From contig NZ_JBHTFQ010000002.1 of the NCBI RefSeq assembly GCF_042666235.1, positions 124,001 through 188,000 on the forward strand: DNA of 64,000 nt, read 5' to 3'. Of this stretch, positions 36,619-44,885 are shown in pieces. The DNA is from Halodurantibacterium daqingensis (GTDB taxonomy: Bacteria; Pseudomonadota; Alphaproteobacteria; Rhodobacterales; Rhodobacteraceae). The position numbers and the translations under genes are program-made. The notes beneath the pieces were generated by a model. It was not told where the DNA came from and searched no databases. It saw nothing but the letters and a program-made list of their open reading frames with translations. Numbering within the stretch: the stretch's first letter is position 1; each line of letters starts with the position of its first letter.

Positions 36619-37632
36619 ACCACACGGCCAGGGGGCATGCTGACCAACGCCGAGGGGGGTTCCTGCCGTCCTGCTCCCAACCTGGAACTCGACCCGGTGA
36701 GGGCTCTGGACCCTTCGATGCGACCCGGTCCGCCGGCACCCGTGCCCCGTCCTGCTGATCGCGCAGGAACAAAGCGCGAGGCGGCACGCCTGGATCGACC
36801 CGCAGTATGCGAAAGCCTTGCGCGCATTCGCCACCGCCCGCCGGAAAGCCGCCGAAGTGTGTGCTCCGGTGCGGCAACCGGGATCATCCGCCGTGTCTGC
36901 GGCTCTGCCCGGGCAGGTTCATCGTGCAACATCGACCCAGGTCGATCGCGGCCCGAAAGGTCGCCCGCGTGCCGGCGGTTGCGACTGACCTGTCCGCCCG
37001 GCGGCGCGCGCCATCATCGCGGCGACGGATTCCGACGCTTCGCGCCGAGAGCTGCAACAGAGCCCTCATGCGCGGCTTCCGCCGAGAGGCCGAGCGCCGG
37101 GCGGGCCGTGACAAGATGCGGCGACCTCCGCAGGTTCATGTGGTAACACCGGATTCTCGCCCTCGGCCGGCACGATCGGGCGGTTGCGCAGCTTTCATGG
37201 GCGCGGCAGAAAAGCGGTCCGGTCAGGATGGCGAGAGCCATCGGGCACCAGATCCTGACAAGCCTGACAAGGGCCGTGATGAAAGCGTCAGCCGCCCCGT
37301 CCACATCCGGCCCGCCCTCTCTGGCGCAACCAGTGAAAGGTCGAGGGGGCAAAACTGACGAAAGGGATGATCGCGGCGGCGTGGTCCGCGACGCATTGTT
37401 TCCGGGGAAGTTCCGGCAGGCCGGCACACGCCCAAACCGCCCCTTCCCGAACTCATCACCCGTTTCGGCAATTGCCGGCTGCCCAAGGTGCCCCTGTCGC
37501 CGGTCAGCGGGCGGATCGGTCCGCGCGCTGTCGATCCGGTGGCTTGCCGCGTGTGTTTCGCTGGCGCTTGCCAGGCCGGGCCGCGTTTGAACCTGCTTGC
37601 GGTTCCGCCGCAGGCCGGCCATCCTCGGGCGG
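36619..37632. other. 1-kb stretch without a recognisable gene
   Basis: No frame here gives a protein-like translation: the long frames on both strands are Arg/Pro/Ala-rich with no motif. I see no tRNA, repeats or phage features. Together with 35640-36357 this makes almost 2 kb of probable non-coding or decayed DNA in an otherwise dense chromosome. Confidence 0.45.
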
Positions 37633-38121
37633 ATGAGCGATGATTACCCGGAACGGCTTCTGACCCACTACCTCGGCGATCGTTGGTGCGCGCCGCTGGG
37701 GCAAAGGCTGTGCCCCGTTGCTCTTCCCGGGGATGGGGGGCGGGTGGGCCATCTGGTTCTTGCCGGCCCCGAGGATCTCGGTCGGGCGCGGCATCGCCTG
37801 AAGGGGGGCATGGCCCCCCCGACGCGCGGCTCTGAAGCCGCGAACCGTCCGGTTCTTCCGCCGACGACCGGCGCGCCTTCCGCGCCGCTGATCGAGGTGG
37901 TGCAGGGAATTGTGACGATGCGAATCGTGATGCCGGGCGAACTGGCCGGCCATCTGCTGCCGTATCTCGCGCGGGGCTGGCCATGCCTTCTGCTTGCCAC
38001 GCCCGCGGCGGCGCTGTCAGCCGTGCAGCTTGTCGAGGCGTTGCACCGTGCACATCAGACCCAGGGGCGGCTGGGTCTGCTTTACGTGGAGCCGGAGCCG
38101 GAGCCGGGCTCTTCGGGCTGA
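37633..38121 (+). CDS. Possible aldehyde dehydrogenase-derived fragment protein
   Basis: The 162-residue ORF resembles pieces of the aldehyde dehydrogenase NAD-binding domain. The start (YPERLLTHYLGDRWCAPLG) looks like the N-terminal strand pair (YIGG-x-W-x-AP), and QGIVTMRIVMPGEL looks like the GVV-x-ITPWNFPL strand. LPYLARGWPCLLLATPAAALSAVQLVEAL looks like PAL-x-AGN-x-VVLKP-x4-PLSA. The helices between these pieces are missing, as is the entire catalytic domain with its Cys and Glu. It may be a decayed pseudogene or a small repurposed protein. The similarity is my reading by eye. It converges on a TetR gene. Confidence 0.4.
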   Translation: MSDDYPERLLTHYLGDRWCAPLGQRLCPVALPGDGGRVGHLVLAGPEDLGRARHRLKGGMAPPTRGSEAANRPVLPPTTGAPSAPLIEVVQGIVTMRIVMPGELAGHLLPYLARGWPCLLLATPAAALSAVQLVEALHRAHQTQGRLGLLYVEPEPEPGSSG

Positions 38122-38130
38122 GGCCGCCGT

Positions 38131-38748
38131 TCAGCGATCCGGCGGCAAGAGGCCGAGCCCGCGCAGATAGATGCCAATGCCGCTTTCCAGCAGATCCTCG
38201 GGCGGGAAGGGCGCGCGCGCGCCGGGGGCACCGCGCGCGAAAAGCTCGACCACTCCGTGGCTCATTGCCCAGATATGCGCGGAAAACATCGCTGCAGGCG
38301 GGCGCTTGTCCGGGGGAATATGCTGGGACAGCGCGTTGGCCGCGCGTTCCAGCACCGCGTTTGCCCGGGCGGCGCCGGCCGCAAGTTCGGGCGTCTGGTT
38401 CTGGGAAATCCCGCTTTCGAACATGGCCATGTAATGCGCCGGATGGCGCCGCGCGAAAGCGAGATAGGCCCGCCCCACGGCCTCGAACGCCGCGAGCGCA
38501 CTGGGCTTGCCGTCGTTGAAGGCATAGTCCATCAGATCGGCGAAGATCGCATAGCCCTGAACTGCGCATTCGGCAATCAGATCCTCGCGCCCGGCAAAGT
38601 GGCGATAGACGGCAGCCGGAGTCACGCCAGCGGCCTTGGCGGCCTCTGACAGGGTGAAGCCCTGGGGACCTTTCTCGCCGATCAGGTCAAGCGCGGCCTC
38701 GACCAACGCCTGGCGCAGATTGCCGTGATGATAGCCGCGCTTAGCCAC
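38131..38748 (-). CDS. TetR-family regulator with TetR_C_13/WHG-type C-terminal domain
   Basis: The 205-residue repressor-type protein has the N-terminal HTH (about residues 10-50: LVEAALDLIGEKGPQGFTLSEAAKAAGVTPAAVYRHF, ending in GREDLIAECA). Its ligand domain contains AFEAVGRAYLAFARRHPAHYMAMFE, the pattern of the WHG-type C-terminal domain. The start is uncertain: I used the GTG at 38748, which overlaps the ppk2 stop (GTGGCTAA). A TTG at 38760 or an ATG at 38817 are alternatives. It reads from the ppk2 gene in the same direction and is likely co-transcribed with it. Confidence 0.82.
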   Translation of the reverse strand: MAKRGYHHGNLRQALVEAALDLIGEKGPQGFTLSEAAKAAGVTPAAVYRHFAGREDLIAECAVQGYAIFADLMDYAFNDGKPSALAAFEAVGRAYLAFARRHPAHYMAMFESGISQNQTPELAAGAARANAVLERAANALSQHIPPDKRPPAAMFSAHIWAMSHGVVELFARGAPGARAPFPPEDLLESGIGIYLRGLGLLPPDR

Positions 38749-39622
38749 GTCCGTTTCCAAGGCGGAGCTCGGGGCCGCCGCAGATCGCCGGGTCCGGGAC
38801 CCCGACAAGGGCATCATCGCGGCCGTGATAGGCCACGGAGGACAACACCTTCCGGATCACCGCCAGCCGCGCGCGATGCTTGTCATCGGCAAGGATCACC
38901 GTCCAGGGGGCAAAGCCGAAATCGCTGCGGGCAAGCGTATCGGTGATTGCGGCGCTGTAGGCGTGCCACTTGTGCAGGCCCTCGACGTCGATCGCGCTCA
39001 GCTTCCATTGCTTGAGCGGATCGCGTTCGCGCGCCAGCATCCGGCGCAACTGTTCCGCCTGACCTATTTCAAGCCACAGCTTCACGAGGTGCATTCCTTC
39101 GTCGATCAGCATCTGTTCGACGGCGGGAAGCTGCACGAAGAACCGCGCGCGCTCTGCCTCGGTGCAAAAGCCGAACACAGGTTCAAGAACACCCCTATTA
39201 TACCAGCTTCGGTCGAACAGCGCCATGCGCCCGGCCTGCGGCAGGCGTTCGATATACCGCTGGAAGAACCACTGGCGGGCCTCGTCCTCCGAGGGTTTGT
39301 CCAGCGCCTCGATCCGCGCCACCCGGGGGTTGAGGTTGAGGGTAAAGCGCGAGATGGCTCCCCCTTTCCCGGCGGTATCGCGGCCCTCGAACAGGATCAC
39401 CAGCCGCGTGCCCGAGCGGCGGACCCAATGCTGAAGCTTCACAAGCTCCAGTTGCAGGGCCGAAAGCTCGCATTCATAGTCCGCCTTTGCCATCCAGCGA
39501 TCATAGGGATAGCCCGGCGTGACGATTTCCTTCGTGCCGGCGCCGTCCAGGGCAGCGCGCACATGGTGCGGGGCGTCCTCGGCAAGGAAACGCGAGATGG
39601 CGCCATCAAAGGGCAGGGACAT
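38741..39622 (-). CDS. ppk2: Polyphosphate kinase 2
   Basis: This is a PPK2-family enzyme that uses polyphosphate to phosphorylate nucleoside diphosphates or monophosphates, or the reverse. The 293-residue single-domain protein shows Walker A FEGRDTAGKGG (about 78-88), the lid and RxxP-like region, Walker B-type FDRSWYNR, and FLRQCPEFE-equivalent FFVQLPAVEQML. The sequence around LKQWKLSAIDVEGLHKWHAY is typical of class I PPK2 (NDP-preferring). The nucleotide preference itself is inference. Confidence 0.92.
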   Translation of the reverse strand: MSLPFDGAISRFLAEDAPHHVRAALDGAGTKEIVTPGYPYDRWMAKADYECELSALQLELVKLQHWVRRSGTRLVILFEGRDTAGKGGAISRFTLNLNPRVARIEALDKPSEDEARQWFFQRYIERLPQAGRMALFDRSWYNRGVLEPVFGFCTEAERARFFVQLPAVEQMLIDEGMHLVKLWLEIGQAEQLRRMLARERDPLKQWKLSAIDVEGLHKWHAYSAAITDTLARSDFGFAPWTVILADDKHRARLAVIRKVLSSVAYHGRDDALVGVPDPAICGGPELRLGNGRG

Positions 39623-39634
39623 GCGGTCTCCTTG

Positions 39635-40651
39635 TCAGGGCCCTTCGCCGTGGGCCGCGGGAACGAGCTGTGCCTTTCGCAGACCGGCACGTTCTGCGGC
39701 GCGGTGGATTGCGGCCACAACTTCGTCCGGCGCGGCATGATGCGGCATGTGGCCGATCCCGTCGAGCACGGTCAGGCTGGCGCCCGGCACCTGTGACACC
39801 ATCGCAAGCGAGTGAAGTTCAAGCCCGACGATGCGGTCGCGGTTTCCGTGCAGCACCTCGATCGGCTGGGTCAGTTCCGGATAATGCGGTGCCATGTACT
39901 GCAGATAGGGCTTCAGCTTGCCGATCTGGCGAGTATTGGCGACAAAGCTCTCCCGCCGCGCGCTCAGCCCGACGCCAATGTAATCGGCATAGCCCGGGGG
40001 CACGTCCTGGGGATTGAAGATCCCCTTGATCACCACCCGTTCCGCAAAACGGTGCGGGGCAAAGGCAGTGACAAGCGGCACCACGACGTTCTCGCCGAAG
40101 CGGCTCGAGATGAACGGATACCACCAGCCGAATTCGCCGGGCCAGGGATAGGTCGCGCCCGAAACGATCACCAGCGCCGACGGCCCGTCCGGATCGCGCA
40201 ATGCCCAGGCCATCGCAACCGCGCCGCCATAGCTGTGACCCATGACGATGGGGTTGCGCACGCCCAGCTGGTCGGCGGCGGCACGCAGCAGATCGGCCTG
40301 TGCGATCGGATTTGCCGTGTCATCGCCGATGGTCTCGGTCCAGCCAAGGCCGGGCCGGTCGAAGGCGATGACGCGGTAATCCGATTTAAGCCGGTCCACC
40401 AACCCGAAGGTGAAATCGCGGGTATTGCCACTGGCGCCGTGCAGCAGCACCAGATCGGGTCCGCTGCCTTCCACATGGGCATGAACCTGAACGCCGTTCA
40501 CATCCAGCAGGCGGCCGGTTGGCGGGTAGGTTGCCTCTGCCCTTGCCTCGCGCTGTGCGGCGCGCTGTCCGACAAGGCCTGCGCAGCCGGCAAGCAGCAG
40601 CGCCACCGCCGAAAGCGCAAGAAGGTTAGCAGCCAATCTGGGCAAGGTCAT
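39635..40651 (-). CDS. Alpha/beta-hydrolase lipoprotein
   Basis: The 338-residue protein has a lipoprotein signal peptide with lipobox LLAGC (Cys23), so it is probably anchored to a membrane facing the periplasm. The hydrolase fold carries the oxyanion strand LVLLHGASGNTRDF, the nucleophile elbow VMGHSYGGAVAMA (serine), VLHGNRDRIV with the acid, and GIGHMPHHAAPDEV with the catalytic histidine. Substrate unknown; epoxide or haloalkane hydrolases and esterases share this pattern. The start ATG at 40651 lies inside metA (26-base overlap), which suggests coupling. Confidence 0.87.
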   Translation of the reverse strand: MTLPRLAANLLALSAVALLLAGCAGLVGQRAAQREARAEATYPPTGRLLDVNGVQVHAHVEGSGPDLVLLHGASGNTRDFTFGLVDRLKSDYRVIAFDRPGLGWTETIGDDTANPIAQADLLRAAADQLGVRNPIVMGHSYGGAVAMAWALRDPDGPSALVIVSGATYPWPGEFGWWYPFISSRFGENVVVPLVTAFAPHRFAERVVIKGIFNPQDVPPGYADYIGVGLSARRESFVANTRQIGKLKPYLQYMAPHYPELTQPIEVLHGNRDRIVGLELHSLAMVSQVPGASLTVLDGIGHMPHHAAPDEVVAAIHRAAERAGLRKAQLVPAAHGEGP

Positions 40652-41543
40652 AAGGTGTGGTCTGATAAATCTCGTTGATCCAGTTGCCATATAGAAGATG
40701 GGCATGGCTGCGCCAGCGGTTGAGCGGCTTCTTCGCGGGATCGTCATCGGGGAAGTAGTTGATCGGCACGGCGATATCCTTGCCCGAGGCAACGTCCCGA
40801 TCGTATTCCTCTTTCAGCGTGCCGCTGTCGTATTCGAAGTGGTTGAAGATATAAAGCGCACGCCGCCCCGGATCCTCGACCAGGCAGGGCCCGACCTGAT
40901 CGCTGCCCAGAAGCGTGACCAGCCCCGGAACCGCGTTGACCTCGTCCTGCCGGATCTCGGTCCAGCGGCTGACAGGGATCAGCAGATCATCGGAAAAGCC
41001 GCGCAGGTAGGGCGAGGCAGGGGCCAGATTGCGGTGCCGGAAGCAGCCGAAGGCCTTCGCCTCCAGCAGGTGTTTGGGCACGCCATGAAAATGGTTGATC
41101 ATCGCCATGCCGCCCCAGCACACGCCGAAGGTGGAATGGACATGGGTCTGGGTCCAGGCAAAGACCTCGCGCAGTTCGTCCCAATAGGTCACGGCCTCGT
41201 AGGGCAGGTGTTCAACCGGCGCGCCGGTGATGATGAGCCCGTCAAACCGTTCGTCCTTCACCTCCTGGAAGGGGCGATAGAACTCGGCCATGTGTTCGGC
41301 GGCGGTGTTCCTGGTTTCGTGTTCCGTCATGCGGATCAGCGACAGGTCGATCTGGAGCGGTGTGGCGCCGATCAGCCGCGCGAACTGGGTCTCGGTCTGG
41401 ATCTTCTTGGGCATGAGGTTGAGAAGCCCGATGCGCAGCGGCCTGATGTCCTGCCGTGCCGCGCGCGTCTGCGACATCACCATCACGCCTTCGCGCGACA
41501 GCACGTCGTAGGCGGGAAGGGATTCGGGCAGGGTGATCGGCAT
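40626..41543 (-). CDS. metA: Homoserine O-acyltransferase MetA (predicted acetyl-CoA type)
   Basis: MetA acylates homoserine, the first committed step of methionine synthesis. The 305-residue protein shows MPITLPESLPAYDVL, LLNLMPKKIQTETQFARLIG, and VCWGGMAMIN with nucleophile Cys142. Residue 111, which sets acyl-CoA choice in this family, is Glu (TGAPVEHLPY). Established work ties Glu111 to acetyl-CoA and Gly111 to succinyl-CoA, so this is expected to be homoserine O-acetyltransferase despite the MetA name. A small hairpin overlaps its ribosome-binding site. Confidence 0.94.
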   Translation of the reverse strand: MPITLPESLPAYDVLSREGVMVMSQTRAARQDIRPLRIGLLNLMPKKIQTETQFARLIGATPLQIDLSLIRMTEHETRNTAAEHMAEFYRPFQEVKDERFDGLIITGAPVEHLPYEAVTYWDELREVFAWTQTHVHSTFGVCWGGMAMINHFHGVPKHLLEAKAFGCFRHRNLAPASPYLRGFSDDLLIPVSRWTEIRQDEVNAVPGLVTLLGSDQVGPCLVEDPGRRALYIFNHFEYDSGTLKEEYDRDVASGKDIAVPINYFPDDDPAKKPLNRWRSHAHLLYGNWINEIYQTTPYDLAQIGC

Positions 41544-41550
41544 GGCTTCT

Positions 41551-41566
41551 TCCTTTCAGCGAAAGG
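41551..41566 (-). promoter_or_regulatory. Hairpin covering the metA ribosome-binding site
   Basis: On the minus strand, CCTTTC (41566-41561) and GAAAGG (41557-41552) form a 6-bp stem with a 3-base loop that takes in the AAGGA ribosome-binding site, which lies 7 bases before the metA ATG. This could lower basal translation. The leader is too short for a known SAM riboswitch. Confidence 0.3.
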
Positions 41567-41593
41567 TGCAGATAGGCCTGTTTTGTGGCAGGC

Positions 41594-42460
41594 TCAAGCC
41601 CGCTGATCCAGTCGTTGCGCGATCAGGTCGTTGAAGGCGGCGGCGTCGGTGACGGCACCGATCTCGGCCGCGGTCACGCTGATTCCCCAGTTGCGCGCCA
41701 TGGCCGCATAGCGCGGCTGCCGATGGGCAAGCGCCTGGGCATAGGCCCAGCGGACGAAGGCATCGGGATCGACGCGGTCTTCGCTCAGCCCGGTCGTGGC
41801 CAGATACTCGGCCCAGACGCGATGCAGGAAGGCGGGCTGGTAATACATCGGCTTCGGCGCCCGGTCGAAGCGGCGCACCAGTTCGTCCGTATGCGCGTCC
41901 GAGCCCTCGATCCACACCATCAGCACCCGCGACGACAGTGCCACCAGCACCGGATCCTGCGGATCGTCGGGATCGACCACCTCGCAGATCGAACCGCCGG
42001 TGTCGCAGACGAAATGCGGATAGCCATAGATTTCCTCGGCCCGGTCGATGAAATGGCCTGTGTCCAGCAGGGCTGCGATCTCTGCCGTGCGGTGCTGGCT
42101 TTGCCGCCTCATGTACTGGTCGAAAGGCAGGCCGCCACGTGCCGCGTCTCCCGGCTTGCCAAGATAGGTCGAAAGCGGCGCCAGATTGTCGAAGGTGATG
42201 TTCGAGGCGATATAGACCGAGTCGGTCAGTAGCAGTTCGCGCAGAAGCGGGACGCGCATCGCCTCGCGCTTGAAATTGTCGGCGATGTGTTCGCCCATGT
42301 AGCGGGTGCCGATGCGGTAATCGATCGAGTAGTGGAACCAGTCGCCCCCCTCGCGCAAGAGAGCCGCGACATGGGTCTTGCCAAGGCCCGACATTCCGAA
42401 CAGCGCGATGCGCTTGTTGGTGGCCTTCAGCCAGTCTGCACCCGAACCGTAAAGCATCAT
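41594..42460 (-). CDS. P-loop ATPase of unknown function
   Basis: The 288-residue protein starts with a P-loop, IALFGMSGLGKTHVA (about residues 17-31), followed by SIDYRIGTRYMGEHIADNFKRE. An acidic pair lies in the region of HFVCDTGGSICEVVDPDD, and the C-terminal half has many aromatic residues. I recognise it only as a P-loop NTPase of a type common in this bacterial family. It is not a kinase or AAA protein I can name. ATG choices are 42460 and 42457; longer frames extend upstream without support. It is 50 bases upstream of metA on the same strand. Confidence 0.65.
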   Translation of the reverse strand: MMLYGSGADWLKATNKRIALFGMSGLGKTHVAALLREGGDWFHYSIDYRIGTRYMGEHIADNFKREAMRVPLLRELLLTDSVYIASNITFDNLAPLSTYLGKPGDAARGGLPFDQYMRRQSQHRTAEIAALLDTGHFIDRAEEIYGYPHFVCDTGGSICEVVDPDDPQDPVLVALSSRVLMVWIEGSDAHTDELVRRFDRAPKPMYYQPAFLHRVWAEYLATTGLSEDRVDPDAFVRWAYAQALAHRQPRYAAMARNWGISVTAAEIGAVTDAAAFNDLIAQRLDQRA

Positions 42461-42547
42461 CCCCCCGTCAGCAGCTGTCCCTGCCAAAGCAGAGCCGCAG
42501 CGCAGGGTCAAGGCAGATGCAGCCCCGCTGGGGCCGCATCGCCGGTC

Positions 42548-43645
42548 TCAGAACGTATAGCCGATCCGCAGACCGGCCGCGATCGCATGGTTGTCGTTGA
42601 ACTGGCCACCGATCGGGGGAACGGTGGTGGCATCGCCCAGATCGATGTAGCGCAGGCCACCGGTCACCTTGATGTTGTCCTGCGTATAGGTCACCGCCAC
42701 ACCGATGCTGCGCTGCCCGTCCGTGGGGCCAAGGTTCGAGGTGGGGGTAAAGCCGTCGGTCTGGTAGCTGGCCATCAGCGCGCCCGACCAGTTTTCGTTG
42801 AAACGACGGCCGATGCCGATCGAATAGACCACTGCTTCGGTCCGGTAGGAGACCAGGGTGCCCCCGGTCACCGATTCGTAAAGCGGCGGCGTGATGTCGA
42901 AGTCGGTCCATTTGACCCAGCGGATCCCCCCCATGAGCAGCGTGTCGGCGGCGATGCCGGTCTGGGCTTCGATGTTCACCGACTCGGGGATGATCGTCGA
43001 GAAGGCCGTGTCCTGGGACATGGTGCCAAGGCCGGTGGTCAGGGCTTCCGACGCATCGAAGTTGTGCTTGAGGCGCGAGTTATAGGTCACGGCCACCCGC
43101 GCCGCGTATTGCGGAAGCTCGTAGGCCGCGCCCAGCAGCCAGCCGAAGGCCACGTCGTCATCCACCGACATGCGGTAGGTGAACGAGGGCGTGAACAGCT
43201 CCACCTCGCCATTGGTGCGCACGGCGCGCAGGCCGCCATAGGCGCTCATGTTCTCGTTGAAGCGATAGCGGAGCACGCCGGTCACGCCGACGCTGTTGAT
43301 CTCGGCATTCGATCCGGCAAGGGGGTATCCCGTTCCGGTCGGATACAGAAGGTCCGCGCCGATCGGTTCGTCGATGATCAGTGCCACGTCAAGATCAGGC
43401 GTGATCGGCATCTTCATGCCGAATGACAGGCTCTGGTACGAACGGGTCATGTCGCCGCTGCCAAGGGCGCCGCCCCCGACCGTGCCGCTTACCTTCGGAT
43501 TCACGTTGCTGATGCCAAGCTCGAAGTATCGGCCTGGCTCGAAAAGGATGGCCATGGACTGGGGCGAACGCTCGACCGTCGCCATTGCGGCAGTGGTCGA
43601 GAGCGCAAGCGCCATCGCTCCGGCAGGCGCCAGGGTTTTCATCAT
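42548..43645 (-). CDS. Outer-membrane protein, OmpP1/FadL family
   Basis: The 365-residue protein has a signal peptide (MKTLAPAGAMALALSTTAAMA), alternating hydrophobic strands throughout, and a C-terminal aromatic residue (RIGYTF), the signal for insertion by the BAM complex. The early segment SMAILFEPGRYFELGISNVNPKVSG and the C-terminal YTQDNIKVTGGLRYIDLGDA are typical of FadL/OmpP1 channels for hydrophobic compounds. Two adjacent ATGs (43645, 43642) are possible. It follows a DMT exporter gene after 85 bases. Confidence 0.84.
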   Translation of the reverse strand: MMKTLAPAGAMALALSTTAAMATVERSPQSMAILFEPGRYFELGISNVNPKVSGTVGGGALGSGDMTRSYQSLSFGMKMPITPDLDVALIIDEPIGADLLYPTGTGYPLAGSNAEINSVGVTGVLRYRFNENMSAYGGLRAVRTNGEVELFTPSFTYRMSVDDDVAFGWLLGAAYELPQYAARVAVTYNSRLKHNFDASEALTTGLGTMSQDTAFSTIIPESVNIEAQTGIAADTLLMGGIRWVKWTDFDITPPLYESVTGGTLVSYRTEAVVYSIGIGRRFNENWSGALMASYQTDGFTPTSNLGPTDGQRSIGVAVTYTQDNIKVTGGLRYIDLGDATTVPPIGGQFNDNHAIAAGLRIGYTF

Positions 43646-43730
43646 GTGCGGATTCCTACAGAGGTTTTTTTATTGTAACGGAAGCGTAAGCTGCGCGAAT
43701 TTGTCGCGTCAATTATGACCCAGCGTAAGG

Positions 43731-44630
43731 TCAGGTCGTGCGACCCTTTCGGCGCGCCTCGGCGCGCATGTTCAGCAGGTTCGCGGTCAGAATGATCAGC
43801 GCGCCCAGGAGCACCGGCCATTCGAGGCTTTCGCTGTAAAGCACCGCGCCGATCAGCGCGATCAGCGGCAGGCGGATGAAATCCATCGGGATGACGACAA
43901 GGGCAGGCGCGTGGCCCAGGGCGCGCGTCAGGCAGAAGTGGGCCACCAGCCCCGCGGCCCCGATGACCGCGATCCAGGGCCAGTTTTCGGGCCGAGGCCA
44001 GGCGATGGCACCGTCCATTCCGGCCATGACAAGCGCGAAGACCGCCTGCAGGCCGACCAGCCAGAACAGGATGCAGGTGATCGACTCGCTGCGGGTCAAC
44101 ACCTTGGTGAAGACGGCCGAGCCGGCAAAGCCGACAGCCGCCCCGGCCGCCGCGAGGATGGCCGGGTCGAGTGCCCTGAAGTCGGGGCGTGCCACGATGA
44201 GGATGCCGACAAAGCCAAGCGCCGCCGCACCCACCCGCGCGCGTGTGATCCGTTCGCCCAGAAGCAGCGGTGCCAGCAGGATCACCCAGAGCGGCGAGGT
44301 GAACTCAAGCGCCACGACCTGTGCGAGCGGCAGCATGGTGATGGCCCAGAACCAGAGGTTCTGCCCGGTGAAGTGGAACATGTTGCGCAAGAGCTGCAGG
44401 TGGAATGACCGGACGGAGATCTGGCGCAACGTGCCTGCACCGCCGCCGACAAGCACCACCAGGCCGATCCCGATGATCGAGCGGTAGAGCATCATCTCGA
44501 ATGTATCGAGATCGCTGGACAAGGCGCGCGCCGCAACCGCCATCGAGGAGAAGGACGCGACCGAGCCCATCATCCAGAGCGCCGCGCGCAAGAGATCGGT
44601 GGGCGCAGGCAGGATCTGGCTTTGCGGCAT
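43731..44630 (-). CDS. DMT-superfamily (EamA) transporter
   Basis: The 299-residue inner-membrane protein has about ten helices and two EamA repeats (about 14-145 and 160-290). Landmarks are LRNMFHFTGQNLWFWAITMLPLAQVVALEFTSPLW and LTRALGHAPALVVIPMDFIRLPLIALIGAV, a pattern close to RhaT/RarD-like exporters found widely in Rhodobacterales. Substrate unknown. I chose the ATG at 44630, preceded by GAGGAGG. A longer frame to 44810 adds residues that do not look coding. Confidence 0.87.
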   Translation of the reverse strand: MPQSQILPAPTDLLRAALWMMGSVASFSSMAVAARALSSDLDTFEMMLYRSIIGIGLVVLVGGGAGTLRQISVRSFHLQLLRNMFHFTGQNLWFWAITMLPLAQVVALEFTSPLWVILLAPLLLGERITRARVGAAALGFVGILIVARPDFRALDPAILAAAGAAVGFAGSAVFTKVLTRSESITCILFWLVGLQAVFALVMAGMDGAIAWPRPENWPWIAVIGAAGLVAHFCLTRALGHAPALVVIPMDFIRLPLIALIGAVLYSESLEWPVLLGALIILTANLLNMRAEARRKGRTT

Positions 44631-44885
44631 GAAATACCCCTCCTCGGTGGGCGGAGGCAGGCTTTCCCTCTGCGGGCCGAAAGTCAACCCGTCGGAAACG
44701 CCTTGCGGGTCTGCGCGAGCCGGCGTTGCCCGGCTCAGCCATACCTGCGCCGGCCTTTCGACCTGCCGCTGCGCGCCGATCTTGAACATGATTCTCGCAA
44801 CGTGGCGCACCGGGGTTTGGGCGCAGGCCTGGCATGGTCACGGTCTCCATTCGCGCCATGGTGCTCCAAGGGGGCAGGCCTTCGT

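Noticed and set aside
37223..38569. A 448-codon minus-strand frame spanning part of the gene-poor stretch
   Set aside because: Arg/Pro/Ala/Gly-rich without motif, overlaps the TetR gene in another frame; probably non-coding.
41544..41593. SAM-II riboswitch upstream of metA
   Set aside because: SAM-II elements often precede metA in alphaproteobacteria, but only 50 bases are available and the pseudoknot pieces are not visible; only a small hairpin over the ribosome-binding site is seen.
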